Positions 8,018-15,450 of a DNA stretch of 64,000 nucleotides are shown one piece after another. Origin of the DNA: JBLIRR01 sp049472395 (GTDB taxonomy: Bacteria > SZUA-182 > DTGQ01 > JBLIRR01); NCBI GenBank assembly GCA_049472395.1, contig JBLIRR010000002.1, forward strand, positions 62,001 through 126,000, given 5' to 3'. Position numbers and translations under genes: made by a program. Below the pieces are notes generated by a model that was given only the letters and a program-made list of their open reading frames with translations, was not told where the DNA came from and searched no databases. Position 1 is the first letter of the stretch; each line of letters begins with the position of its first letter.

Positions 8018-9556
8018 TTAATCACGTACAATTGCATCAAGCGGGGTTATAGATCGCGCTACTTTAATCGGATAAATCACCGCAATCACTATTACCAGAA
8101 AAAGCTGAAAAATGGTGAGTATAATTCCTGAGAAGGATAACAGAGGCGCAAATGTGTCTCCCCCGAATAAGAGCTGCACCATATCATTGCTCGACGTTAT
8201 AGCGAAGAGAGGAATAACATGAACTGCTAAAATACCTGTAATTATACCCATACCACCGAACACAAATGACAGGAGCGCTGTTTCACCCAAAAACATAGAA
8301 CCTATAAAACTTTTTCTTGCACCAATAGCCCGCATCATTCCTATTTCAGAGGCCCTTTCCAAGGCGGCCATTGTGAGTGTGTTGATTATTATGATGACTG
8401 CCACCACAAATAAGAGCATAACAAAACCGAATAATGCTCCTTTAATAATAGTAGCCATACTCCCTATGAGACCAAATGCTTTTTTCCAAGAAACTGCGCG
8501 CACCTCCAAATTCTCATCAACAAGTGCGGTGTTTATTTTTTTGAGCCCTTCATGCAGCGCAATCCCTTCTTTTAATTTTACAAATATCACATTATACGAG
8601 CCTGCCTCAAGATCAACGCCTGAGCTCTTCGGCTTCCATTGTCCTGTCTTGACCTCTATTTTTTCTTTAATGGTATCACCGATGTCTTCTTTAAAAATAG
8701 AGTCTTCTGTAAATAACATATCTATATGGTCATTCTGCATCTCAAGAAACTCACGTTTTTCTTGAGGAAGGGTAACCGCCTTTAATGCCGCAGGAAAATA
8801 CCCCAGGCATTCTCTATAGGATTCAATATCAACAATATTAAAATGGCCAAAGATTGTATCTAATGCCCTAAACTTAACAATACCTTTAATATCAAGCCGA
8901 ATATCCATGGTGGTATTTTTTTCATTATATCCCAAAAAGACAATGCTCTCCTTAATCGCCAGATTTTCATGCACTATCTCTTCCTTTGTTTCCTTTTTAA
9001 AATTCTCTTCATTAAATTTTTCATCCACCGGGATAAACCATAAACCTGTGTAATCATAAAACTGTTTTCGTGCGCCGGTGGGGACAAGTGCTCCTCGTTC
9101 ACTCTTTTCAAGGAGTCTTCCCTCTATCGGCGTCATATTCAGGGGAAACATTTCTCGATATTTCGGATAATCAACCCCAATGAGGAAGGCAAAACCTGGT
9201 GCCCCTCCTTCTTCATTCAGAATCATCGCCATATTTCTCCCTGCGGGCAGGAATTTTTCTATATAGTCAAGGTGTACTAGCACTTTTTTTATGTCAATGA
9301 AATTATTAATCGGCTCAATGGCCTTTCCCATAAAGGTAAAAAGGACATTATCACTTTCCTGTTTATCTGAAATGATCACCATATCACCGGTGAAACCTCG
9401 TACAATATTTTTTTCAAGGCCTCTTTCCATCCCTGATATGACACCATTGCCGAATGTCATGATGAGTGAGCCCAAAAAAAGTATCACCCCGATCACGATA
9501 CTCTTCCCTTTATGGCGTAGTATGTTACGCCATGCAATTTTAATGATAAGCCTCAT
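8018..9556 (-). CDS. FtsX/LolE-type ABC transporter permease
   Basis: This 512-residue permease follows the MacB/LolC pattern. One N-terminal membrane helix is preceded by a conserved amphipathic stretch (IAWRNILRHKGKS). A periplasmic domain of about 330 residues follows, then three C-terminal helices forming the FtsX domain, with NTLTMAALERASEIGMMRAIGA as signature. It begins 4 bases after the ATPase gene and precedes the outer-membrane barrel gene. Transporters of this class do not form a classical substrate channel but use mechanotransmission, for example lipoprotein extraction. No second permease gene is present, so a homodimer is likely. Confidence 0.88.
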   Translation of the reverse strand: MRLIIKIAWRNILRHKGKSIVIGVILFLGSLIMTFGNGVISGMERGLEKNIVRGFTGDMVIISDKQESDNVLFTFMGKAIEPINNFIDIKKVLVHLDYIEKFLPAGRNMAMILNEEGGAPGFAFLIGVDYPKYREMFPLNMTPIEGRLLEKSERGALVPTGARKQFYDYTGLWFIPVDEKFNEENFKKETKEEIVHENLAIKESIVFLGYNEKNTTMDIRLDIKGIVKFRALDTIFGHFNIVDIESYRECLGYFPAALKAVTLPQEKREFLEMQNDHIDMLFTEDSIFKEDIGDTIKEKIEVKTGQWKPKSSGVDLEAGSYNVIFVKLKEGIALHEGLKKINTALVDENLEVRAVSWKKAFGLIGSMATIIKGALFGFVMLLFVVAVIIIINTLTMAALERASEIGMMRAIGARKSFIGSMFLGETALLSFVFGGMGIITGILAVHVIPLFAITSSNDMVQLLFGGDTFAPLLSFSGIILTIFQLFLVIVIAVIYPIKVARSITPLDAIVRD

Positions 9557-9560
9557 CGCA

Positions 9561-10235
9561 TTACTGTCCGTTTACGAGTAAACCATCCTTAATTTTGAGT
9601 ATTTTTTGTGCATATTGTAGTACGTTTGCATCATGAGTTGAAAAGATAAAAGTGGTCTTTTCTGTGTGATTCATTTTTCGCATAAGCTCAAGTATGGATG
9701 CCCCGGTAATCGAATCAAGATTAGCGGTCGGTTCATCCGCAAGAACAATACTAGGAGATGTCACAAGAGCACGGGCTATTGCTACTCTTTGACGCTGACC
9801 ACCAGAGAGTTCAGCTGGTCTGTGTGTGACAAAATCCTTGAGCCCAACTTCCTCTATAAGTTTTTCAGCTTTTTCTCTTGTTTTATTTTTTGAATGCTTT
9901 TTCATCAAGAGCAGAGGGAATTCGACATTCTCCATCACATTAAGCACAGGGATGAGATTAAATGTTTGGAATATAAATCCAATAGTATGTAAACGAATGT
10001 CAGTGATTTGTTTGTCGTTTAGGGTAGTGATTTCTCTTCCTCCAATGTGTATGCTTCCCGATGTTGGGAAATCAATACATCCGATTATATTTAAAAGAGT
10101 TGTTTTCCCGCTTCCTGAAGGGCCCACCACACTAATGAATTCCCCTTCCGATACAGTAAGATCAATGCCACGCAGTGCATGCACCACTGTTTTCCCCAAT
10201 GCATAATCTTTCTTGAGCCGTTTAATTTCTATCAT
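9561..10235 (-). CDS. LolD/MacB-type ABC transporter ATPase
   Basis: This is a complete 224-residue nucleotide-binding subunit. It has Walker A GPSGSGKTT near residue 38, the Q-loop within FIFQTFNLIPVLNVMENVEFP, signature LSGGQRQRVAIARAL, Walker B IVLADEPTANLD and the H-loop STHD. The sequence is typical of the LolD/MacB/FtsE branch that pairs with FtsX-type permeases. It is first in the operon; ATG at 10235 sits about 47 bases after the start point predicted from the promoter at 10282-10310. It should drive the permease encoded immediately downstream. Confidence 0.92.
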   Translation of the reverse strand: MIEIKRLKKDYALGKTVVHALRGIDLTVSEGEFISVVGPSGSGKTTLLNIIGCIDFPTSGSIHIGGREITTLNDKQITDIRLHTIGFIFQTFNLIPVLNVMENVEFPLLLMKKHSKNKTREKAEKLIEEVGLKDFVTHRPAELSGGQRQRVAIARALVTSPSIVLADEPTANLDSITGASILELMRKMNHTEKTTFIFSTHDANVLQYAQKILKIKDGLLVNGQ

Positions 10236-10281
10236 AATCTCTCATTTAAAGGGTTTGTGGTATAGAGTAAGGCTAGTGGTC

Positions 10282-10310
10282 AGTTTAATATGAAAACTCA
10301 TTTCTGTCAA
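10282..10310 (-). promoter_or_regulatory. Sigma-70 promoter of the ABC operon
   Basis: On the minus strand a perfect -35 TTGACA (10305-10310) is followed after 17 bases by TAAACT (10282-10287, 4 of 6 matches). The predicted start near 10275 gives a leader of about 40 bases before the ATPase gene. Confidence 0.6.
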
Positions 10311-10488
10311 AAAAAGTTTCAGATTCATTCGTCTTATAGATAAATCTTCATGGAATATTATATAATATAATATAACCATTTTTTCTAATTATAATAATTT
10401 AAATAATAAGAGGAAGCAGGGAAAAGTAATAAACCGTAAGGGGGAAATAGATTGAGAACACGTAAACTAAAGATAAGGGAGAAAGACA

Positions 10489-12945
10489 ATGAACAGGATC
10501 ATAAAAAGAGGGTATAGTATCATTACATTTTTATTCATTATGGCAGTAATACCTAATTTTTCCTATGCTCAATGGACTGCTTCACCGTATGTTCAAGATT
10601 TTTATACAAATTCTCAATTTGTCACCTCACCCCCCCGGTTTCAATTAGAACCAGTACCTGCTCAGACTATATTGTTTTTTAATAAAAGTCAGACATTATC
10701 GCCATCTTCTGCTTTAGGCAGTGGTTTAGCTGCTCCTTTCAGCACTCCGGCAGGTCTTTTAGGTACTGCAAAGAGCAGTACTACAAATCTTCTGATAAAT
10801 AATCAATCCACTGCATCTGACTCGTGGGGTGGTATAACCAGAGCGCCTGCCCTTTTATTGAGTACTCCGGTAAGTGCTCCCATAAATGTTACACCTTTTT
10901 CTTCCCAAATTCTGACCTCTCCGAAGGTGAATCAAGATGCACTCCCACAGAAAATAGAATCGAGTGATCCTGGTGTGATTAAGACATGGGGGAATAGGGT
11001 TTTTACCTCCTGTGAATGCGGGGACTTTATCCAGGATCATGAAAGACTTCCGGCCCTGATGGTTATTATGGACAATGGAGGAGATTGCGATGAAGGAGAG
11101 TTTGAAGAGCTTCTCGAGGATATAACCGAGGAATGGTTCAACGACCACTGGGATGATTCCGGGTTTTACTATACATATGTCTTTATAGCAGATCCGGGAA
11201 GCGGCGCATGCCCCTCTGCAGGCACTACAGCCGAAAACCGTATTGCAACAGAGCTTCATGATTTGAATGATGATGGTTACTTCATTGATATTATTGTTTT
11301 GACCCATGGTGGCTGGAACTCCGGAAATGGTGATATTTCTACCATTGGGACGAATATTGATCAAGATGATATCAGAGGCTTTGTGGGTGAAAACCGGGAT
11401 AAACTCGCCATTCGAATGGTGTATCAGATGAATTGTTTTGGCTCGCGGCTCAACCAGGCGTGGATTGATGCAGGGGCACAGGTTGTGAGTGGTTCACGAT
11501 ACATCAATGCATTGCCGATATTTTTCGGGGGAGTGTTTGATCTTAATGAAATGGATGATTATGCCTGTCCCGTATCAAATCTGGCAGCATTAGCCAATCT
11601 TATTCTCCCCATACCACCAGTCGCGATTATCGGGCACACTGCCCTGTCCGCGTGTCTTGCATCACTGTCTGAGGCTGGCTGGTTTGTTGGGGATTCATAC
11701 GGTGATTCTGTTGAAAATATGTATAATTCCCAGGTTGCCCATGAGACAGCTGGCATTGTGGCAAACCTTATCTATACTACCCGTGATGACCTTATCAACG
11801 CTGAGGGACAAGAGGGATTCGATGAGGCCTGTGAGCACTTTAACTACGATTGCTCGGTTGTGAACCCTACCGAACGGGCCAACATCATCTACTATTGCAG
11901 TGAACCACTCTTTGCCGGTGATAAAGATTTAACCATTAATTCAGCTTTTGAGGGAAGCAAGGATATATGCGGGTGCGAAGAATGCCCTGCTGTCTTTGAT
12001 CCATATGCAACTCGAAGCGATCAAGATGGGTGTCCGGATGTGTGCGATAATTGCCCTGACGTTGATAATCCGGATCAGGCTGATACAGACGGCGATGGTG
12101 CAGGCGATGCGTGCGACACCTGTCCTGAGGAGTATAATCCCTTTCAGACTGATTCAGACGGTGATGGGATCGGAGATGTGTGCGACTATCCAGACCTGGA
12201 ACTGGAAATGGAGTATGCACAATCAATTCGAAATGAAACATCTGATGAATACGAATTTTCATGGGAGATTTCAACGATTCTGAAAAACACGGGGACAGAT
12301 CCTGTGGATGCAGGGACGAAGCTCGCAGTTGTCTGGGAGCAGGAGGCTCTGAAAGGGGCCGGAGGAGATACGCAACACTTACAGTCGCTTTACTCTCCCT
12401 CTGCTGAGATACTCAGGCGAAAAAAGGATTCCACAAGTCCGCTACTTGCTGAAGCACCAGAGATATATGAATATGTGGCAGGGCGCACTGAAATCATCGA
12501 ATTGCAGAATGATTTTTACCCTGGGCAGAGCATTACGCTGAGCAACCAGACTTTTCAGACTACAGTGGGCATCAACCAATGCGCTGAAATAACACATTGG
12601 GCCAATGTCGATGGAGCCAACCAGATTCAGGAGATCAATGGCAAAGAGGATAATAAGATAAGCCTGACTGGGTATTCTTTCTGGGGGTGTGGCGGAGAAC
12701 TGGAAAATGATTACAGTGAATCGCTCATTCAAGATGTTTTCGGCCTGGAAATAGAGAATAACGGGCAAAGTCTTGATTATTTAACAGTTGAGGCCATGCC
12801 GAATACCATTATCAACTCAGTTGGAAATGAGGGAAGCGTCATACAGATCCCCCGTGAATATATGTCGACTCCCTTCAGCTCCTGGGGAGTGGCCCCGAAT
12901 GTAAACACAGGTACAGCGTATAGAGCATGGGAATTTCCTTTTTGA
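10489..12945 (+). CDS. Secreted caspase-fold-like protein with thrombospondin type 3 repeats
   Basis: A signal peptide (about 29 residues, ending FSYAQ) opens this 818-residue protein. A low-complexity Ser/Pro region runs to about residue 155. The central part has the two hallmarks of clan CD cysteine peptidases: a His-Gly after a hydrophobic strand (IDIIVLTHGG) and a Cys after a second strand (RMVYQMNCFGS). Residues near 500-570 form thrombospondin type 3 calcium repeats (DTDGDGAGDACDTCP and the like). A beta-rich domain follows, perhaps CARDB-like. Gingipain- or C13-like proteolysis is inferred from the dyad only. The upstream AT-rich leader includes TATAAT-like stretches near 10365. Confidence 0.7.
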   Translation: MNRIIKRGYSIITFLFIMAVIPNFSYAQWTASPYVQDFYTNSQFVTSPPRFQLEPVPAQTILFFNKSQTLSPSSALGSGLAAPFSTPAGLLGTAKSSTTNLLINNQSTASDSWGGITRAPALLLSTPVSAPINVTPFSSQILTSPKVNQDALPQKIESSDPGVIKTWGNRVFTSCECGDFIQDHERLPALMVIMDNGGDCDEGEFEELLEDITEEWFNDHWDDSGFYYTYVFIADPGSGACPSAGTTAENRIATELHDLNDDGYFIDIIVLTHGGWNSGNGDISTIGTNIDQDDIRGFVGENRDKLAIRMVYQMNCFGSRLNQAWIDAGAQVVSGSRYINALPIFFGGVFDLNEMDDYACPVSNLAALANLILPIPPVAIIGHTALSACLASLSEAGWFVGDSYGDSVENMYNSQVAHETAGIVANLIYTTRDDLINAEGQEGFDEACEHFNYDCSVVNPTERANIIYYCSEPLFAGDKDLTINSAFEGSKDICGCEECPAVFDPYATRSDQDGCPDVCDNCPDVDNPDQADTDGDGAGDACDTCPEEYNPFQTDSDGDGIGDVCDYPDLELEMEYAQSIRNETSDEYEFSWEISTILKNTGTDPVDAGTKLAVVWEQEALKGAGGDTQHLQSLYSPSAEILRRKKDSTSPLLAEAPEIYEYVAGRTEIIELQNDFYPGQSITLSNQTFQTTVGINQCAEITHWANVDGANQIQEINGKEDNKISLTGYSFWGCGGELENDYSESLIQDVFGLEIENNGQSLDYLTVEAMPNTIINSVGNEGSVIQIPREYMSTPFSSWGVAPNVNTGTAYRAWEFPF

Positions 12946-13003
12946 ATATTTCTCTGTCCCGTCTTACGTGCTCATGATTATGGTACACTCTGGCATTGGT
13001 GAA

Positions 13004-13459
13004 TTATTTTGCCTTATTGCAGACTAAAAACTTATATCCTTCTTTAAAAAGGACTTTCATCTTATTAATGGGAATCACTTCAATAATAATTCCCGAACCA
13101 AAACGTTTATGGTTGATTACATCATCGATCTCATAAGAGCCATTCATGCTGTAAGGTTTCGCTGAAGATAAATCTTTTCCTTCCAAAAGTTGCGTATATA
13201 AGTGGTCTGTTTTCTTTTGAGTTTTTTTCGTGGTCTTCTGTTTACCTCGCGTAGTACCCTCTTTGTGAGCAGAGTCGGCATCTTTTTCAGACCGCGTTTT
13301 GGATTTATTTTCTGGCGCTTTGGCACGGTAGGCATGTTGATTATGGCATGTGAGACACTCAACCTTTTTGGGAGTATCCCCTACCATTGCGACAATGACA
13401 TGATCTAATAGTAATCGGCATTTTGTGCAATAGGATTCTATTTCTGAACCTGCTGTCAT
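13004..13459 (-). CDS. Zinc-ribbon protein with CarD/SH3-like C-terminal segment
   Basis: The N-terminus has a zinc-binding pattern CTKC...CLTCH with about 24 residues between pairs. A highly basic Lys/Thr-rich linker follows (about residues 50-95). The C-terminal part (YEIDDVINHKRFGSGIIIEV...MKVLF) resembles the small SH3-like fold in CarD and UvrD C-terminal tails. Such fusions occur as hypothetical proteins in deltaproteobacteria and relatives; nucleic-acid or RNA polymerase contact is inference. The start at 13459 lies about 6 bases after GAG; a stronger AGGAGG lies further upstream with no in-frame start beside it. Confidence 0.6.
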   Translation of the reverse strand: MTAGSEIESYCTKCRLLLDHVIVAMVGDTPKKVECLTCHNQHAYRAKAPENKSKTRSEKDADSAHKEGTTRGKQKTTKKTQKKTDHLYTQLLEGKDLSSAKPYSMNGSYEIDDVINHKRFGSGIIIEVIPINKMKVLFKEGYKFLVCNKAK

Positions 13460-13570
13460 GAACTCTTTTATAACACTATCCTCCTCTCTTTACCATTCAC
13501 ATAATGTGATATGATTATAGCCTGTTTTCTTGAGAAAAAAAACCTGTGAGAAATAAAATTTTATTATTCT

Positions 13571-13885
13571 TTATGATACGTGTTTATTATCTTGGATGTT
13601 TAATAAGCTTTTGGAGATTTTGTGATTGTTATAAACAGACAAGGGAATAAGGAGCAAAAAGGTCCCGAGAGAAATCCAAGAAAAGCTTAATAAAAGTAGC
13701 TCGATATAATCCAATAATGCTATTGTACGGTCCTGTCGGGTTGAACGTGAACGGATTCCCAGTTCAATAAATGAGATTTTATCATGCTGTATATCATTTC
13801 TAACCCTTTTAAATGTGAAATGTATTATGCATAAACTCGCTATACTGATTATCAATCCCAGACTGATCTTGCTTTTTGTGCTCAT
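13571..13885 (-). CDS. Hypothetical two-helix membrane protein
   Basis: This 104-residue protein has two clear membrane helices. The first is near the N-terminus (ISLGLIISIASLCIIHFTF) and the second near residue 65-85 (ELLLLSFSWISLGTFLLLIPL). A charged loop with several Arg lies between them. I do not recognise the family. It lies alone between the zinc-ribbon gene and the divergent sigma-54-driven genes. Confidence 0.5.
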   Translation of the reverse strand: MSTKSKISLGLIISIASLCIIHFTFKRVRNDIQHDKISFIELGIRSRSTRQDRTIALLDYIELLLLSFSWISLGTFLLLIPLSVYNNHKISKSLLNIQDNKHVS

Positions 13886-14199
13886 AATATATCTATCGGT
13901 TGATGGAGTATTAACTCGCCATATTATTTGTTAATTATTAACTAATATATTAGGTTTTTTCTAATACTGGTGAGTGATCAGGATATCTTATTGATAACAA
14001 GGAGAATTTTTTTAGGCCTTCCCTTTTTGTTATTTCTTATCTAACAAAATCTTCATACTCGTCCCTATCCTGCATATCTAAAGAAAAATAGAAAAACTTT
14101 ATTTTACTTAGGCTTAGAGCTTTTTTCTTTTTGGCATGGTCATTGCTTTCCTAAATATAGTAGCTTATCAAAAAATTTATAAAGAGGGGAGGAGAGAGA
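13886..14199. other. Divergent intergenic region with sigma-54 promoter
   Basis: About 310 AT-rich bases separate two divergent genes. A sigma-54-type promoter for the rightward gene lies at 14131-14147. No convincing palindromic activator site could be identified by eye upstream of it, and no other gene is apparent. Confidence 0.6.
14131..14147 (+). promoter_or_regulatory. Sigma-54 promoter
   Basis: TTGGCATG-N4-TTGCT matches the -24/-12 consensus YTGGCACG-N4-TTGCW at all but one position, with the exact GG-to-GC spacing of ten bases. The start point would be near 14157, about 40 bases before the ATG at 14200, which has a strong GGGAGGAG site. Two sigma-54 activators are encoded in this window. 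Confidence 0.8.
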
Positions 14200-14526
14200 A
14201 TGCAAAGGAAAAAGAGAAGAAGAATTTTTTATAGTCTAATTCTTATCATCATAGCAGTGTTCTTATGGAATAGCAAAGCCGCCGGAGCCTTTACAAGGAA
14301 TATGGCGACTTCGACAGAACGAATCGAGAATATTACTTACAGAAAAGTTGAATTCAAAAACAGAAAATTTGATGTGTATATTAATCATAATGTAAAATTC
14401 ATCTCTGTTCACGGCAGGGTGGATCAGTGGAAGGATTTAGATAAAGTTGAAGATCATTTTAAAATTTTAGCACCCAATGATTATCGTGTGTATTGTGATA
14501 TTGAGTGCGGTTACTCACACAAATAG
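14200..14526 (+). CDS. Small membrane-anchored BON-like protein, copy 1
   Basis: This protein has a basic N-terminus, one hydrophobic helix (IFYSLILIIIAVFLW) that acts as signal or anchor, and a short periplasmic domain. The domain reads YRKVEFKNRKFDVYINHNVKFISVHG... and has the beta-alpha look of half a BON domain. It is paralogous to the next gene, sharing (I/N)ITYR, (K/R)xEF, DVYIN/DLYIN, xVHGxx and DHFKILAP/EHFRLIAP. A strong ribosome-binding site (GGGGAGGAG) precedes ATG 14200. Expression is predicted to be sigma-54 dependent from the promoter at 14131. A function in the envelope is inference. Confidence 0.7.
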   Translation: MQRKKRRRIFYSLILIIIAVFLWNSKAAGAFTRNMATSTERIENITYRKVEFKNRKFDVYINHNVKFISVHGRVDQWKDLDKVEDHFKILAPNDYRVYCDIECGYSHK

Positions 14527-14601
14527 CGATAATACTTCTTTTTTCTTAGCATACCTTTTGCTCCTGAAAATAAATCATCTTATTAAATCATAGAGGACCC
14601 A

Positions 14602-14635
14602 GCAATTCTCATTTTAGGCACACAATGAGAATTGC
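14602..14635. repeat. Short inverted repeat, dispersed family
   Basis: Perfect 12-base arms (GCAATTCTCATT and its complement) lie 10 bases apart. The arms resemble those at 29813-29870 and 52464-52524. It ends 18 bases before the next start codon. Confidence 0.6.
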
Positions 14636-14652
14636 AACGAAAGGAGGAAAAA

Positions 14653-14976
14653 ATGTTAGGAGGGAAAGGGAATAATTTGTTGTATTATATCACCTTAATC
14701 ATTACTCTATTTTTGCTCTTCGCAAATGTGCGAGTTATCGGGATCAACCAACGTGTCATGAATCTTTTTAAAAAGGTTGAGAATATAGGCTACAGAAGGA
14801 TTGAATTTAATGACAAATTTTTCGATTTGTATATAAATGAGAAAGAAAAATCCATCACTGTGCATGGCGAGGCAGAGAACATCCAGGAGAGAAATAAGAT
14901 TAAGGAGCATTTCCGATTAATAGCTCCCTATGATTATCATATCGCCTATAGTATTTATCTTAAGAATAGAAATTAG
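14653..14976 (+). CDS. Small membrane-anchored BON-like protein, copy 2
   Basis: This is a paralogue of the preceding gene, with one N-terminal membrane helix (LLYYITLIITLFLLFANV) and a periplasmic domain with YRRIEFNDKFFDLYIN and SITVHGEAENIQERNKIKEHF, similar to a BON half-repeat. The frame extends to a TTG at 14632, but ATG 14653 follows AAGGAGG at ideal distance and is chosen. It lies 126 bases after copy 1, with an inverted repeat between, and 31 bases before the next small gene. It is probably co-transcribed from the sigma-54 promoter at 14131. Function is unknown. Confidence 0.7.
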   Translation: MLGGKGNNLLYYITLIITLFLLFANVRVIGINQRVMNLFKKVENIGYRRIEFNDKFFDLYINEKEKSITVHGEAENIQERNKIKEHFRLIAPYDYHIAYSIYLKNRN

Positions 14977-15007
14977 AATTTTATCAGAAAAACAATGAGG
15001 AAAGAAG

Positions 15008-15214
15008 ATGAACATAAAAAAACTATTAACAAAATTCATTAGCAGATCAGCCTCACATTATCTGGTGTCAATCGATAATGCTCAAGACTATTATAGAGAG
15101 CTAGAAAAACTTAATTTTCAGAAGGCAAACCCATTTAAAAGGCTTGGGACTACTTTTCAAGAAAACAGCGATAAATCATCCTCCACTCTCATGGATGATC
15201 CTCTTTCTGAGTGA
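15008..15214 (+). CDS. Small hypothetical protein
   Basis: This 68-residue, hydrophilic protein has a basic amphipathic N-terminus (MNIKKLLTKFISRSASHYL) and a disordered Ser-rich C-terminus. A good ribosome-binding site (GAGGAAAGAAG) precedes ATG 15008. It follows the BON-like pair closely, so it may belong to their transcript. I recognise no family. Confidence 0.5.
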   Translation: MNIKKLLTKFISRSASHYLVSIDNAQDYYRELEKLNFQKANPFKRLGTTFQENSDKSSSTLMDDPLSE

Positions 15215-15275
15215 ATAATCCTCAATAAGAAATTTCTACTATTTCACATCCTGACACCATTGCGAACAAAACTAT

Positions 15276-15291
15276 CAAAATTAGAATTGCT
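15276..15291. repeat. Single arm of the dispersed inverted repeat
   Basis: CAAAATTAGAATTGCT matches the right arm of the copies at 29813-29870 and 52464-52524; no matching left arm is visible, so this is a remnant or half copy. Confidence 0.45.
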
Positions 15292-15450
15292 TGCCTTATC
15301 ATTTTTTTCTTTTAAGTAAGGATTATTTATTGTATAATAGATAAAAAAATACATATAATATCTTCGTTATTTAAATATATTTCATTTATTATTTTAAAAC
15401 CATCTTCAATCTTTTTCACGACATAGCGTGGGGAGCAGAGGGAGTTGGAA

